Source of the DNA: Enterobacter sp. RIT418 | GTDB lineage: Bacteria > Pseudomonadota > Gammaproteobacteria > Enterobacterales > Enterobacteriaceae | Reading direction: 5' to 3' | DNA length: 64,000 bases | NCBI RefSeq assembly: GCF_003057745.1 | Contig: NZ_QBJD02000010.1 | Span: forward strand, 124,001-188,000 | Made by a program: the position numbers and the translations under genes | Part shown: piece after piece, positions 9,080 to 20,451 of the stretch | Position numbering within the stretch: the stretch's first letter is position 1 | Layout of the letters: each line of letters begins with the position of its first letter | The notes under the pieces: generated by a model | What the model was told of the DNA's origin: nothing | Databases searched by the model: none | What the model saw: only the letters and a program-made list of their open reading frames with translations

Positions 9080-9477
9080 AATCTACTCCTTAAACAGACA
9101 CGTTAGTCTACGCCGACGGCCTTGTAGGGGCAAATTTTCCCTGTAAGTTGAGGGGGTAAGGGCTGTGTCAGCAAGTGGCGGTATTTGCTTTTGCATGCTA
9201 ATAAAGTTGCGTAACGAATTTTATCAGGTACAGTGTGCGCTTTCGTCATTCTGGCAACAGAATTGCTTGACATTCGACCGGAAATTCGTCACGAATTAGC
9301 ACCGTAGTGAAAAAATTCCCGATAACTCAATGACCTGGATGTCATGTATCTGGCGTTCGGTAAGACAGAGGGGTTGATATCCCCTGGCGAAGTCGCAATA
9401 TCTATGGCTCGTCGTCAGCGGAAGGGAAATCAACGTGCGGCGTATTCCTGGAAGAATTAAATTAGGTAAAGGTGAAT
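9080..9477 (+). promoter_or_regulatory. yciN-topA divergent intergenic region with topA leader
   Basis: A 398-base stretch without a firm gene. TTGCGT (9207-9212) and TACAGT (9229-9234) with 16 bases between them resemble a sigma-70 promoter directed at topA. TTGACA at 9267-9272 may belong to a second promoter, but no good -10 element was seen. An AGGGG/CCCCT hairpin lies at 9369-9385. An 18-codon ATG frame at 9404-9460 ends 17 bases before topA. In E. coli this gap carries several supercoiling- and heat-responsive topA promoters. Confidence 0.5.
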
Positions 9478-12075
9478 ATGGGTAAAGCTCTCGTTATCGT
9501 TGAGTCCCCGGCAAAAGCCAAAACGATCAATAAGTATCTGGGTAATGACTACGTGGTTAAGTCCAGCGTCGGTCATATCCGCGATTTGCCGACCAGTGGC
9601 TCAGCCAGCAAAAAGAGCGCAGACTCTACCTCCACCAAAGGGGCTAAAAAGCCTAAAAAGGATGAACGTAGCGCGCTTGTCAACCGCATGGGGGTTAACC
9701 CATGGCACAACTGGGATGCACAGTACGAAGTGCTGCCAGGTAAAGAAAAAGTCGTTAACGAGCTGAAGCAGCTTGCAGAAAAAGCTGACCACATCTATCT
9801 CGCAACCGACCTTGACCGCGAAGGGGAGGCCATTGCATGGCACCTGCGGGAAGTGATCGGGGGTGATGACAAACGCTACAGTCGCGTAGTGTTTAACGAA
9901 ATTACAAAGAATGCGATTCGTCAGGCGTTTGAAAAGCCGGGCGAACTGAACATTGACCGCGTAAATGCCCAGCAGGCGCGTCGCTTTATGGACCGCGTTG
10001 TGGGCTACATGGTTTCTCCACTGCTGTGGAAAAAAATTGCCCGCGGCCTGTCTGCCGGTCGCGTGCAGTCCGTTGCCGTGCGTCTGGTCGTAGAGCGCGA
10101 GCGTGAGATCAAGGCATTCGTTCCAGAAGAGTTCTGGGAGGTGGATGCAAACGTCACCACGCCGGGCGGTGATGCGCTGCCGCTGCAGGTAAGCCATCAT
10201 CACGATAAACCGTTCCGTCCAGAGAACCGCGAACAGACCATGGCCGCGGTGGCGCTGCTCGAGAAAGCGCGTTACCAGGTACTGGAGCGTGAAGACAAGC
10301 CGACCAGCAGCAAGCCGGGCGCGCCGTTTATTACGTCCACCCTGCAACAGGCTGCAAGCACGCGTCTCGGCTACGGCGTGAAGAAAACCATGATGATGGC
10401 GCAGCGCCTGTACGAAGCGGGCTATATCACCTATATGCGTACTGACTCTACCAACCTGAGCCAGGATGCCGTGAGCATGGTGCGTGACTACATCAGCGAC
10501 AACTTCGGCAAAAAATACCTGCCGGAGGCGGCAAACCAGTACGCCAGCAAGGAAAATTCCCAGGAAGCGCACGAAGCGATTCGTCCTTCTGACGTTTCCG
10601 TGCTGGCCGAATCGCTCAAGGATATGGAGGCCGACGCGCAGAAGCTATACCAGCTGATCTGGCGTCAGTTCGTGGCGTGTCAGATGACGCCGGCGAAATA
10701 TGACTCCACCACGCTGACCGTTGGCGCAGGGGACTTCCGCCTTAAAGCGCGCGGCCGTATTTTGCGCTTTGACGGCTGGACGAAGGTGATGCCTGCGCTG
10801 CGTAAAGGCGATGAAGACAGAACGCTGCCTGCGGTAAACAAGGGCGATGAGCTGTCCCTGGTCGACCTGGTTCCTGCTCAGCACTTTACCAAGCCGCCGG
10901 CGCGCTTCAGCGAAGCCTCGCTGGTTAAAGAACTGGAAAAACGCGGAATTGGCCGTCCGTCGACCTATGCGTCGATCATTTCGACCATTCAGGACCGCGG
11001 TTACGTTCGCGTGGAAAGCCGCCGCTTTTACGCCGAAAAAATGGGCGAGATCGTCACCGATCGTCTGGAAGCTAACTTCCGCGAGCTGATGAACTACGAT
11101 TTCACCGCGCAGATGGAAGACAGCCTTGACCAGGTTGCCAGCCACCAGGCGGAGTGGAAGAAAGTCCTCGACAGCTTCTTTAGCGACTTTACCAACCAGC
11201 TGGAAAAAGCCGAGAAAGCCCCTGAAGAGGGCGGCATGCTGCCTAACGAAATGGTGCTCACCAGCATCGACTGCCCAACCTGCGGTCGCAAAATGGGCAT
11301 CCGCACGGCGACAACGGGCGTCTTCCTGGGCTGTTCTGGCTATGCGTTTTCGCCGAAAGAGCGCTGCAAAACCACCATTAACCTGGTACCAGAGAACGAA
11401 GTGCTTAACGTGCTGGAAGGTGACGATGCGGAAACCAACGCGCTGCGCGCCAAGCGCCGCTGCCAGAAGTGCGGCACGGCGATGGATAGCTATCTGATCG
11501 ATCCAAAACGTAAACTGCACGTGTGTGGTAATAACCCGACGTGCGATGGTTACGAGATTGAAGAAGGTGAGTTCCGCATTAAGGGCTACGATGGCCCAAT
11601 CGTTGAGTGTGAGAAATGTGGTTCTGAGATGCACCTGAAAATGGGGCGTTTCGGTAAGTACATGGCCTGTACTAACGACGAGTGCAAGAACACGCGTAAA
11701 ATCCTGCGTAACGGTGAAGTCGCGCCGCCGAAGGAAGATCCGGTTCCGCTGCCAGAGCTGCCGTGTGAAAAATCCGACGCGTACTTCGTGCTGCGCGACG
11801 GTGCTGCCGGGGTCTTCCTCGCCGCTAACACCTTCCCGAAATCGCGCGAAACGCGTGCGCCGTTGGTTGAAGAGCTGTACCGCTTCCGCGATCGCCTGCC
11901 GGAAAAACTGCGCTATCTGGCCGATGCGCCTCAGCAGGACCCTGAAGGTAACAAGACCGTGGTACGCTTTAGCCGTAAAACGAAGCAGCAGTACGTCGCC
12001 GCGGAGAAAGAGGGTAAAGCAACGGGGTGGTCAGCGTTCTTCGTGGACGGTAAATGGGTTGAAGGTAAAAAATAA
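9478..12075 (+). CDS. topA: DNA topoisomerase I
   Basis: An 865-residue type IA topoisomerase that relaxes negative supercoils. The Toprim domain is at the N-terminus ([12 protein letters not shown] and [15 protein letters not shown] with the DxDxE acidic cluster). The active-site tyrosine is in [12 protein letters not shown] near residue 319. The C-terminal part carries Cys4 zinc ribbons (for example [11 protein letters not shown] and [10 protein letters not shown]) and ends in zinc-free ribbon repeats. The ATG at 9478 is chosen over a GTG six bases earlier because the protein then begins [13 protein letters not shown] like its homologues, with AGGTAAAGG upstream. Confidence 0.98.
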   Translation: MGKALVIVESPAKAKTINKYLGNDYVVKSSVGHIRDLPTSGSASKKSADSTSTKGAKKPKKDERSALVNRMGVNPWHNWDAQYEVLPGKEKVVNELKQLAEKADHIYLATDLDREGEAIAWHLREVIGGDDKRYSRVVFNEITKNAIRQAFEKPGELNIDRVNAQQARRFMDRVVGYMVSPLLWKKIARGLSAGRVQSVAVRLVVEREREIKAFVPEEFWEVDANVTTPGGDALPLQVSHHHDKPFRPENREQTMAAVALLEKARYQVLEREDKPTSSKPGAPFITSTLQQAASTRLGYGVKKTMMMAQRLYEAGYITYMRTDSTNLSQDAVSMVRDYISDNFGKKYLPEAANQYASKENSQEAHEAIRPSDVSVLAESLKDMEADAQKLYQLIWRQFVACQMTPAKYDSTTLTVGAGDFRLKARGRILRFDGWTKVMPALRKGDEDRTLPAVNKGDELSLVDLVPAQHFTKPPARFSEASLVKELEKRGIGRPSTYASIISTIQDRGYVRVESRRFYAEKMGEIVTDRLEANFRELMNYDFTAQMEDSLDQVASHQAEWKKVLDSFFSDFTNQLEKAEKAPEEGGMLPNEMVLTSIDCPTCGRKMGIRTATTGVFLGCSGYAFSPKERCKTTINLVPENEVLNVLEGDDAETNALRAKRRCQKCGTAMDSYLIDPKRKLHVCGNNPTCDGYEIEEGEFRIKGYDGPIVECEKCGSEMHLKMGRFGKYMACTNDECKNTRKILRNGEVAPPKEDPVPLPELPCEKSDAYFVLRDGAAGVFLAANTFPKSRETRAPLVEELYRFRDRLPEKLRYLADAPQQDPEGNKTVVRFSRKTKQQYVAAEKEGKATGWSAFFVDGKWVEGKK

Positions 12076-12102
12076 CCTGCATTATCCGTAAATTACCTGT
12101 TA

Positions 12103-12129
12103 AAGGGCCGGGCTTCCGGCCCTTTTTTA
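12103..12129 (+). terminator. topA terminator
   Basis: AAGGGCCGG-GCTT-CCGGCCCTT is a perfect 9-bp stem that runs into a T-rich tract, 28 bases after the topA stop codon. Confidence 0.93.
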
Positions 12130-12193
12130 TTACCTGTTATTATTTTTTGTTACGGACTATACACTCGGGCTATAAATGATATAGTGGTTATAG

Positions 12194-13234
<1,041 letters not shown>

Positions 13235-13571
13235 TCACTTCCGGTATCTTTCCTTTAAGGGAAGATACCGAAATATCCCCCTCAAAGCTAAATTAGAATT
13301 ATCATCATCTGCGGCTTAACCAATATAATCGCGTAAACCATTTTAACAGTGTGGTTAATGTGTCGTTGAATTGCGACAAAAGTAGAAAGTATTTTACAGC
13401 TTCGCAAATAATTCTTTTCAATTATTTATTTCTGGTCAAAAGAATGAATAATTCCCGCCCCAGGACGCGTAAATTCACTGGCTTTTCGGCTAAAGTTTCT
13501 TTAGGATTTATCTCATCAGATGATTACTTGTACCAATTGTTGGTCTCGAAATGATAAGCGAAGTCGATTAT
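13235..13571. other. AT-rich gap between cysB and ymiA
   Basis: A gap of 337 bases. A hairpin with a 12-bp stem (CGGTATCTTTCC pairing with GGGAAGATACCG, 13242-13270) close to the cysB stop probably ends that transcript, although its T-run is poor. The rest is clearly AT-richer than the flanking genes and must contain the promoter for the small genes downstream. I see no convincing gene in it. Confidence 0.6.
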
Positions 13572-13712
13572 ATGAGGTTAGCAATGCCAACAGGAAGTGA
13601 AGAACCGCAAAGGGATCCTGCACTAAAGCGTAAAGCCTGGCTGGCGGTCTTTCTCGTCTCCGCCCTGTTTTGGGTGGCGGTTGCTCTCCTGGCCTGGAAA
13701 TTTTGGGGTTAA
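13572..13712 (+). CDS. ymiA: Small single-span membrane protein YmiA
   Basis: A 46-residue protein beginning MRLAMPTGSEEPQRDP, with one hydrophobic segment that starts after RKAWLAVF and ends in LLAWKFWG. The charged N-terminus followed by a single span fits a small inner-membrane protein. The position between cysB and yciX and the sequence match E. coli ymiA. A second in-frame ATG five codons later is possible. The function is unknown. Its membrane segment resembles that of ymiC two genes downstream. Confidence 0.8.
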   Translation: MRLAMPTGSEEPQRDPALKRKAWLAVFLVSALFWVAVALLAWKFWG

Positions 13713-13714
13713 CT

Positions 13715-13885
13715 ATGGCTCTTACGGCACGTGTAGAAACGCTAAAGCAAATGTGTCAGCCTCGTGACGGTGGTCATAAGGTTGCAAAGGCGCCGGCAAC
13801 CAGTGTGCCAGCGTCATGGAAACTGACTCCACAGCAGCAAGCCTTTATTGATCTGTTCGCAGAAGACGAACCGAAAAAACAATAA
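13715..13885 (+). CDS. yciX: YciX family small protein
   Basis: A 56-residue soluble-looking protein that starts MALTARVETLKQMCQP two bases after the ymiA stop. It has a basic middle and an acidic C-terminus with LTPQQQAFIDLF. The tight spacing makes it the second gene of a ymiA-yciX unit. The symbol is given from gene order in E. coli and general likeness; no function is known. Confidence 0.75.
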   Translation: MALTARVETLKQMCQPRDGGHKVAKAPATSVPASWKLTPQQQAFIDLFAEDEPKKQ

Positions 13886-14025
13886 TTTGCTTTTATCGCG
13901 CTATTAAATCCGGCCCGATTCCTTAACACTCTCTTTGTTCCTTTGTACTCTTTGATAAATACACATCAGCAATATAGACCTGAGGCCAGCCTCGGAATGT
14001 TTAATTAATAAAGCCTGGTGTACGG

Positions 14026-14127
14026 ATGGTGAATAACATGACAACGCTTAAATACTGGTCATGGCTCGGCGTTTTTTCCGTGTCGACCCTGTTCTGGTGC
14101 CAGCTTATCTGGCTGGCCTTCGTCTAA
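14026..14127 (+). CDS. ymiC: Small single-span membrane protein YmiC
   Basis: A 33-residue protein, mostly one hydrophobic segment containing [20 protein letters not shown] later in-frame ATG at 14038 would give 29 residues. E. coli has ymiC at this place, just before acnA. The core pattern WL-x-VF-x-x-S-x-LFW is shared with YmiA, which suggests the two small proteins are related. It is followed at once by a strong terminator, so it is expressed apart from acnA. Confidence 0.7.
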   Translation: MVNNMTTLKYWSWLGVFSVSTLFWCQLIWLAFV

Positions 14128-14132
14128 ATCCC

Positions 14133-14160
14133 AAAACCTCGCCGCGGCGGGGTTTTTTGT
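14133..14160 (+). terminator. Terminator after ymiC
   Basis: AAAACCTCGCC-GC-GGCGGGGTTTT forms a long stem with one G-T pair and ends in TTTTTT. It separates the small genes from acnA. Confidence 0.9.
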
Positions 14161-14290
14161 TTTAGAGGGGCCAGGACTCGTCGGAAATTTATCAATTTGG
14201 GTTGTTATCAAAACGTTACGACATCTTTGTGTTATCTTTAATTACGGCCCTGATGATTATCAGGGTATCTCTGTGATTAAGGAGGAGCTT

Positions 14291-16966
14291 ATGTCGTTAA
14301 CCCTACGCGAAGCCAGTAAGGACACGCTACAGGCAGAAAACAAAACCTGGCACTACTACAGCCTGCCGCTGGCAGCCAAAACACTTGGGGACATTTCGCG
14401 GTTACCTAAGTCGCTAAAAGTTTTGCTGGAAAACCTCTTGCGCTGGCAGGACGAGGACTCCGTTACTGCTGAAGACATCCATGCGCTCGCGGGATGGCTT
14501 AAAAGCGCCCATGCCGACAGGGAAATCGCCTATCGTCCGGCCAGGGTGTTGATGCAAGATTTCACCGGCGTGCCTGCCGTGGTGGACTTAGCCGCCATGC
14601 GTGAAGCCGTTAAGCGGCTTGGCGGCGATACGGCAAAAGTTAACCCGCTCTCTCCGGTCGATCTTGTCATTGACCACTCCGTCACCGTCGACCACTTCGG
14701 TGATGACGATGCCTTCGGCGAGAACGTCCGCCTTGAGATGGAACGCAACCATGAGCGCTACGTCTTTCTGAAATGGGGAAAACAGGCGTTTAGCCGCTTC
14801 AGCGTGGTTCCACCGGGAACGGGGATTTGCCACCAGGTTAACCTTGAGTACCTGGGCAAAGCGGTCTGGAGCGAGCTTCAGGACAAGGAGTGGGTCGCTT
14901 ATCCGGATACGCTGGTGGGGACCGATTCCCACACCACCATGATTAACGGCCTCGGCGTGCTGGGCTGGGGCGTCGGCGGTATTGAAGCCGAGGCGGCGAT
15001 GCTCGGCCAGCCCGTGTCGATGCTGATCCCGGACGTGGTGGGCTTTAAGCTAACCGGAAAGCTTTCGGAAGGCATTACGGCCACCGACCTGGTGTTGACC
15101 GTTACGCAAATGCTGCGCAAGCACGGCGTCGTCGGTAAATTTGTGGAATTTTACGGCGATGGCCTGGATTCACTTCCTCTCGCCGATCGCGCCACCATTG
15201 CCAACATGGCGCCGGAATACGGCGCAACCTGCGGCTTTTTCCCGATTGACGGCGTAACGCTGGAATACATGCGCCTCAGCGGCCGCAGCGAGGAGCAGGT
15301 CGCGCTGGTCGAGGCGTACACCAAAGCGCAGGGAATGTGGCGTAACCCCGGCGACGAGCCGGTCTTTACCAGCACGCTTGAGCTGGACATGGGCACGGTC
15401 GAGGCCAGCTTGGCAGGGCCGAAGCGCCCACAGGACCGCGTTGCGCTGCACAACGTGCCGCAGGCGTTTGCGGCCAGCAACGAGCTGGAAGTTAACGCCG
15501 CGCAAAAAGATCATCGCCCGATCGACTATGTCATGAACGGACATCAGTATCAGCTCCCTGACGGCGCGGTGGTTATCGCCGCCATCACCTCATGCACTAA
15601 CACCTCAAACCCGAGCGTGCTGATGGCTGCTGGCCTGCTGGCTAAAAAAGCGGTGGAGCTTGGCCTTAAAACCCAGCCGTGGGTGAAAGCCTCTCTGGCA
15701 CCTGGTTCTAAGGTGGTGTCAGACTACCTGGCCCATGCGAAGCTTACGCCTTATCTGGATGAGCTTGGCTTTAACCTCGTGGGGTATGGCTGTACAACCT
15801 GCATCGGCAACTCCGGGCCGCTGCCGGACCCCATTGAGACCGCCATTAAACAGGGCGATCTCACCGTCGGGGCCGTGCTTTCCGGTAACCGAAACTTTGA
15901 GGGGCGCATTCATCCGCTGGTGAAAACTAACTGGCTGGCCTCGCCGCCGCTGGTCGTGGCTTACGCCCTCGCCGGAAATATGAACATTAACCTGGCGAGC
16001 GACCCTATTGGGCACGACCGTAGAAATGAGCCTGTGTATCTGAAGGATATCTGGCCATCCTCGCAGGAAATCGCCCGCGCCGTTGAGCAGGTTTCGACGG
16101 AGATGTTCCGCAAAGAGTATGCGGAAGTCTTTGAAGGGACGCCGGAGTGGAAAGCGATCGAGGTGGCGGGTTCAGATACCTACGGCTGGCAGGATGATTC
16201 TACCTATATCCGCCTGTCGCCGTTCTTCGATGAGATGCAGGCGCAGCCTGAGCCGCTCAGGGATATTCACGGCGCGCGCATTCTGGCGATGCTCGGAGAC
16301 TCGGTCACTACGGACCATATTTCCCCTGCGGGGAATATTAAAGCCGACAGCCCGGCGGGCCGCTATCTCCAGGCACGCGGCGTTGAGCGCCGTGACTTCA
16401 ACTCCTACGGCTCGCGTCGCGGTAACCATGAAGTGATGATGCGCGGTACCTTTGCCAACATTCGCATTCGCAATGAATTGGTCCCGGGCGTGGAAGGTGG
16501 GATGACGCGTCATCTTCCGGGTGCGGACGTTGTCTCTATCTATGACGCAGCCGTTAAGTATCAGCAGGAAGGTACGCCGCTGGCGGTTATCGCCGGGAAA
16601 GAGTATGGCTCTGGGTCCAGCCGAGACTGGGCAGCGAAAGGCCCAAGGCTTCTGGGCGTGCGCGTGGTCATCGCGGAATCCTTCGAGCGTATTCACCGGT
16701 CAAACCTGATCGGCATGGGCATTCTGCCTCTGGAGTTTCCGCAGGGCGTGACCCGCAAAACGCTTGGGCTTACAGGCGAAGAGCTGATTGATATTAGCGG
16801 ACTGCAGGCGCTTAAGCCGGGCAAAACGGTGCCGGTTAAGCTGACGCGCAAAGATGGAAAAACGGAGGTGCTGGAGTGTCGGTGTCGTATCGACACGGCT
16901 ACGGAGCTGACGTACTACCAGAACGACGGTATTTTACACTATGTGATTCGTAAGATGCTGGGGTAG
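14291..16966 (+). CDS. acnA: Aconitate hydratase A
   Basis: An 891-residue aconitase of the IRP1/AcnA type that interconverts citrate and isocitrate; AcnA is the stress- and stationary-phase form. The three [4Fe-4S] ligand cysteines are visible in [13 protein letters not shown] and [13 protein letters not shown]. The substrate-binding region [16 protein letters not shown] and the swivel-domain motif [13 protein letters not shown] are intact. The ATG at 14291 is preceded by AAGGAGGAG and gives the family length; an in-frame GTG lies 18 bases earlier. The leader has a 7-bp hairpin (CCCTGAT-GATT-ATCAGGG, 14248-14265). Confidence 0.98.
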   Translation: MSLTLREASKDTLQAENKTWHYYSLPLAAKTLGDISRLPKSLKVLLENLLRWQDEDSVTAEDIHALAGWLKSAHADREIAYRPARVLMQDFTGVPAVVDLAAMREAVKRLGGDTAKVNPLSPVDLVIDHSVTVDHFGDDDAFGENVRLEMERNHERYVFLKWGKQAFSRFSVVPPGTGICHQVNLEYLGKAVWSELQDKEWVAYPDTLVGTDSHTTMINGLGVLGWGVGGIEAEAAMLGQPVSMLIPDVVGFKLTGKLSEGITATDLVLTVTQMLRKHGVVGKFVEFYGDGLDSLPLADRATIANMAPEYGATCGFFPIDGVTLEYMRLSGRSEEQVALVEAYTKAQGMWRNPGDEPVFTSTLELDMGTVEASLAGPKRPQDRVALHNVPQAFAASNELEVNAAQKDHRPIDYVMNGHQYQLPDGAVVIAAITSCTNTSNPSVLMAAGLLAKKAVELGLKTQPWVKASLAPGSKVVSDYLAHAKLTPYLDELGFNLVGYGCTTCIGNSGPLPDPIETAIKQGDLTVGAVLSGNRNFEGRIHPLVKTNWLASPPLVVAYALAGNMNINLASDPIGHDRRNEPVYLKDIWPSSQEIARAVEQVSTEMFRKEYAEVFEGTPEWKAIEVAGSDTYGWQDDSTYIRLSPFFDEMQAQPEPLRDIHGARILAMLGDSVTTDHISPAGNIKADSPAGRYLQARGVERRDFNSYGSRRGNHEVMMRGTFANIRIRNELVPGVEGGMTRHLPGADVVSIYDAAVKYQQEGTPLAVIAGKEYGSGSSRDWAAKGPRLLGVRVVIAESFERIHRSNLIGMGILPLEFPQGVTRKTLGLTGEELIDISGLQALKPGKTVPVKLTRKDGKTEVLECRCRIDTATELTYYQNDGILHYVIRKMLG

Positions 16967-16977
16967 CGGCTTGTTTT

Positions 16978-17003
16978 GCCGGGCGGCGCTGCGCATGCCC
17001 GGC
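16978..17003. repeat. REP-like palindromic element
   Basis: GCCGGGCGGCGCTGCGCATG followed by CCCGGC has the form of an enterobacterial REP unit: outer arms GCCGGGC/GCCCGGC and a GC-rich centre. It lies 11 bases after the acnA stop. Such units often protect the 3' ends of transcripts. Confidence 0.75.
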
Positions 17004-17042
17004 ATACAACGAGCTACAAAAAGAGAGTGCAACTTATTACAG

Positions 17043-17075
17043 GCCCGCGCAGGCGAAATGCCGTCGGGCTTTTTA
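17043..17075 (+). terminator. acnA terminator
   Basis: GCCCG at 17043 and CGGGC at 17065 close a hairpin with an inner GGC-GAAAT-GCC stem, followed by TTTTT. It also lies just beyond the stop codon of the convergent ribA gene. Confidence 0.8.
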
Positions 17076-17078
17076 ATT

Positions 17079-17669
17079 TTACTCTTTCAGCAGATGGCCC
17101 ATCTTTGCGGCCTTAGTGTCAAGATAGTGGGCATTTTTTGAGTTACGGCCCACGATCAGCGGCACACGTTCGACAATATTGATCCCCGCTTCGGTGAGGA
17201 TTTCCACCTTTTTGGGATTATTGGTGAGCAGGCGAACTTCATCAACGTTCAGCAGCTTGAACATATCCGCACAGAGGGTAAAGTCGCGCTCGTCCGCGGC
17301 AAAGCCGAGCTGGTGGTTAGCTTCTACGGTATCGTAGCCCTGATCCTGCAATGCATAGGCGCGGATTTTATTCAGCAGACCGATATTACGGCCTTCCTGG
17401 CGATGATAAAGCAGAATGCCGCGGCCTTCCTCAGCAATATGGGAAAGGGCAGCTTCCAGCTGAAAACCACAGTCACAGCGCAGGCTGAACAGGGCATCGC
17501 CCGTCAGGCATTCCGAATGCACGCGCGCCAGGACCGGCGTCTGCCCTGAAATGTCGCCAAACACTAAGGCAACGTGATCCTGCCCGGTTGCCAGTTCTTC
17601 AAATCCCACCATCAGGAAATCGCCCCATGGGGTTGGCAGTTTGGCTTCTGCCACACGTTTAAGCTGCAT
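17079..17669 (-). CDS. ribA: GTP cyclohydrolase II
   Basis: A 196-residue RibA that opens the imidazole ring of GTP in the first committed step of riboflavin synthesis. The zinc site is seen as [19 protein letters not shown] with its three cysteines, followed by the catalytic segment [18 protein letters not shown]. The C-terminal [11 protein letters not shown] is typical. It is a stand-alone enzyme without a fused RibB domain. It is divergent from pgpB, and the promoters of both lie in the gap at 17670-17866. Confidence 0.97.
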   Translation of the reverse strand: MQLKRVAEAKLPTPWGDFLMVGFEELATGQDHVALVFGDISGQTPVLARVHSECLTGDALFSLRCDCGFQLEAALSHIAEEGRGILLYHRQEGRNIGLLNKIRAYALQDQGYDTVEANHQLGFAADERDFTLCADMFKLLNVDEVRLLTNNPKKVEILTEAGINIVERVPLIVGRNSKNAHYLDTKAAKMGHLLKE

Positions 17670-17866
17670 GTGATTCTCCAGAGTATGCTGACACGTTTCG
17701 TGCCTTAAGCCTGTTTGGCTTTCTGTATCTTCTCATTTTGCCACAAGCTCAGCGCGTTCGCCTAATGGCCGCCGAGCTATACGAACGTTAAACGCACGAT
17801 CCGACATATCCAACGCAATCCAGAAATTCAGTTATGATTGGGGGGCTTAGCGAAAAAGGAGAAAAC

Positions 17867-18634
17867 ATGCTTTCTATCGCCAGACGAACGGCAGCCGGTG
17901 CGGCCGTATTACTGATAATGCCTCTTGCCGTGTGGATGTCAGGCTGGACGTGGCAGCCTGGGCATAACGCCGCATGGCTCAAAACGCTCTACTGGATAAC
18001 CGAAACGGTGACGCAACCGTGGGGAATCATCACCCACGTGCTGCTCTGTGCCTGGTTTCTCTGGTGTCTGAGATTTCGGCTTAAGGCTGCACTGGTGCTT
18101 TTTGCGATTCTTGGCGGTGCCATTCTCGTCGGGCAGGGGGTGAAGTCCTTTGTCAAAGACCGGGTGCAGGAACCGCGTCCGTTCGTGGTGTGGCTGGAAA
18201 AAACGCACCATATTCCGGTAGATGAGTTCTACACTTTAAAGCGTAAAGATCGCGGTGCGCTGGTAAAAGAACAGCTTTCGGAACAGCAGGATGTTCCAGC
18301 GTTTCTACGCAAGCACTGGCAAAAAGAGACCGGTTTTGCCTTTCCTTCCGGGCACACCATGTTCGCCGCCAGCTGGGCGCTGCTGGGCGTGGGCCTGCTT
18401 TGGCCGCGACGCCGTACGGTGACTATTGCAGTGCTGCTGGTGTGGGCAACGGGCGTCATGGGAAGCCGGCTGCTGTTAGGCATGCATTGGCCGCGGGATC
18501 TGGTGGTTGCGACGCTTATCTCATGGCTACTGGTGACGTTGGCAACCTGGCTTGCTGAACGGGCTTGTGGGCCACTGACGCCGCCGCCGCAAGAGAAAGA
18601 AGAAATCGCCGAAAGGGACCAAAGCGGCGCCTGA
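17867..18634 (+). CDS. pgpB: Phosphatidylglycerophosphatase B
   Basis: A 255-residue integral membrane lipid phosphatase of the PAP2 family. It dephosphorylates phosphatidylglycerophosphate and undecaprenyl pyrophosphate. The three catalytic motifs are present: KDRVQEPRPF, PSGHTMFAASW and MHWPRDLVVATL. About six hydrophobic segments are visible. The ATG at 17867 is chosen because AAAAGGAG lies just upstream and the protein then starts MLSIARRTA as in its homologues; the frame is open 11 codons earlier. Confidence 0.95.
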   Translation: MLSIARRTAAGAAVLLIMPLAVWMSGWTWQPGHNAAWLKTLYWITETVTQPWGIITHVLLCAWFLWCLRFRLKAALVLFAILGGAILVGQGVKSFVKDRVQEPRPFVVWLEKTHHIPVDEFYTLKRKDRGALVKEQLSEQQDVPAFLRKHWQKETGFAFPSGHTMFAASWALLGVGLLWPRRRTVTIAVLLVWATGVMGSRLLLGMHWPRDLVVATLISWLLVTLATWLAERACGPLTPPPQEKEEIAERDQSGA

Positions 18635-18782
18635 AGGTTGATATTGCGCATTTTGCCCATAAATCCATGACTGGCGCGCGACTTTTTCCGTTTCGCGTCC
18701 GTCACTAAAATGGTAGTTTATAAGGCTGATTGCGGTAAGTTGAACACACTTTATTCGCTTAAACCACATAACGGGAAGTCAT

Positions 18783-19091
18783 GTGAAATATTTACTCATT
18801 TTCTTACTGGTGTTGGCGATTTTTGTCATTTCAGTCACATTAGGCGCACAAAACGATCAGCAGGTAACGTTTAACTATCTGCTGGCGCAGGGCGAGTACC
18901 GTGTATCGAGCCTGTTGGCCGTCCTCTTTGCGGCTGGCTTCTTTATCGGCTGGCTGGTGTGTGGCCTGTTCTGGTTGAAGGTCCGTGTTTCACTTGTTCG
19001 CGCTGAACGTAAAATCAAACGACTTGAACATCAAATTGCGCCCGCGTCCGACGTTCCGGAAAGCTCTGGTGTGCCGGTAGCCAAGGAATAA
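18783..19091 (+). CDS. lapA: Lipopolysaccharide assembly protein A
   Basis: A 102-residue inner-membrane protein (formerly YciS) with two hydrophobic segments, about residues 3-20 and 42-66, and a charged cytoplasmic tail with a short predicted coil (VRAERKIKRLEHQI). LapA works with LapB in coordinating lipopolysaccharide synthesis with LpxC turnover. The start is GTG with GGGAAG upstream. lapB begins seven bases after its stop, so the two form an operon. Confidence 0.94.
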   Translation: MKYLLIFLLVLAIFVISVTLGAQNDQQVTFNYLLAQGEYRVSSLLAVLFAAGFFIGWLVCGLFWLKVRVSLVRAERKIKRLEHQIAPASDVPESSGVPVAKE

Positions 19092-19097
19092 TCGAAT

Positions 19098-20267
19098 ATG
19101 CTGGAGTTGTTGTTTCTGCTTTTGCCTGTAGCCGCAGCCTATGGCTGGTATATGGGCCGCAGAAGTGCGCAACAAACAAAGCAGGATGAAGCCAACCGGC
19201 TCTCCCGCGACTACGTTGCGGGGGTAAACTTCCTCCTGAGCAATCAACAGGATAAAGCGGTAGACCTGTTCCTCGACATGCTTAAAGAGGACACCGGTAC
19301 CGTTGAAGCCCACCTTACGCTCGGAAACCTCTTCCGCTCGCGCGGCGAGGTCGACCGCGCAATCCGCATTCACCAGACCCTCATGGAAAGCGCCTCGCTG
19401 ACGTACGATCAGCGCCTGCTGGCCGTTCAGCAGCTTGGTCGCGACTACATGGCCGCCGGGCTGTACGACCGCGCTGAAGATATGTTCATGCAGCTGGTTG
19501 ACGAAACGGACTTCCGCATCAGCGCGCTCCAGCAGCTGCTGCAGATCTATCAGGCGACAAGCGACTGGCAGAAAGCCATCGACACGGCAGAGCGCCTGGT
19601 CAAGCTTGGGAAAGACAAGCAGCGCGTTGAGATTGCCCATTTCTACTGTGAACTTGCGCTTCAGCAGATGGGCAATGAAGACATGGATAAAGCCATGTCC
19701 CTGCTGAAAAAAGGGGCCGCGGCAGACCGCAACAGCGCGCGCATTTCCATCATGATGGGCCGCGTCTTCATGGCGAACGGCGAGTACGCGAAAGCGGTAG
19801 AAAGCCTGCTGCGCGTTATCGATCAGGATAAAGAGCTCGTCAGCGAAACGCTGGAGATGCTGCAAACCTGCTATCAACAGCTTGATAAACAGGATGAGTG
19901 GGTTGCCTTCCTGCGCCGCTGTGTAGAAGCGAACACCGGGGCGACGGCGGAACTGATGCTTTCAGACGTCGTTGAACAGCATGAAGGCAGCGACACGGCG
20001 CAGGTCTATATTACCCGACAGCTTCAACGTCATCCGACGATGCGCGTGTTCCACAAGCTGATGGATTATCACCTGAATGACGCAGAAGAAGGGCGCGCGA
20101 AAGAGAGCCTGATGGTGCTGCGTGATATGGTTGGCGAGCAGGTGCGCAGCAAGCCGCGCTACCGCTGCCAGAAGTGCGGTTTCACCGCCTATACGCTTTA
20201 CTGGCACTGTCCTTCCTGCCGCGCCTGGTCCACCATCAAGCCGATTCGAGGGCTGGATGGACAGTAG
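19098..20267 (+). CDS. lapB: Lipopolysaccharide assembly protein B
   Basis: A 389-residue protein (formerly YciM). It has an N-terminal membrane anchor, then tetratricopeptide repeats over about residues 35-350 (for example AHLTLGNLFRSRGEVDRAI), and a C-terminal rubredoxin-like zinc domain with CQKCGF and CPSCRAW. LapB is the adaptor that presents LpxC to FtsH for degradation, so it sets the level of lipid A synthesis. It is the second gene of lapAB. Confidence 0.96.
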   Translation: MLELLFLLLPVAAAYGWYMGRRSAQQTKQDEANRLSRDYVAGVNFLLSNQQDKAVDLFLDMLKEDTGTVEAHLTLGNLFRSRGEVDRAIRIHQTLMESASLTYDQRLLAVQQLGRDYMAAGLYDRAEDMFMQLVDETDFRISALQQLLQIYQATSDWQKAIDTAERLVKLGKDKQRVEIAHFYCELALQQMGNEDMDKAMSLLKKGAAADRNSARISIMMGRVFMANGEYAKAVESLLRVIDQDKELVSETLEMLQTCYQQLDKQDEWVAFLRRCVEANTGATAELMLSDVVEQHEGSDTAQVYITRQLQRHPTMRVFHKLMDYHLNDAEEGRAKESLMVLRDMVGEQVRSKPRYRCQKCGFTAYTLYWHCPSCRAWSTIKPIRGLDGQ

Positions 20268-20451
20268 TCTTTTTTAAAACACGCTATTTTAGTTACAACA
20301 TACTGTTTAAGCTTTACAAACCACGCCGCACGGTGCGGTCTTCGGTCAGGCAGGAAAAATGGATTCTGTCCTTTTTGGCCGCTGGCAGGTAGAATGCTCG
20401 CCGTTTATCTGTTACGCGCCGCTGCGCGCCCATAGACGAAAAGGGCTGGTC

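Noticed and set aside
13351..13554. 67-codon open frame in the cysB-ymiA gap
   Set aside because: AT-rich, low-complexity composition with no ribosome-binding site before the ATG, and no recognisable family.
20359..20451. 31-codon N-terminal extension of pyrF
   Set aside because: The frame is open, but the extension does not resemble OMP decarboxylase and a better ribosome site precedes the ATG at 20452.
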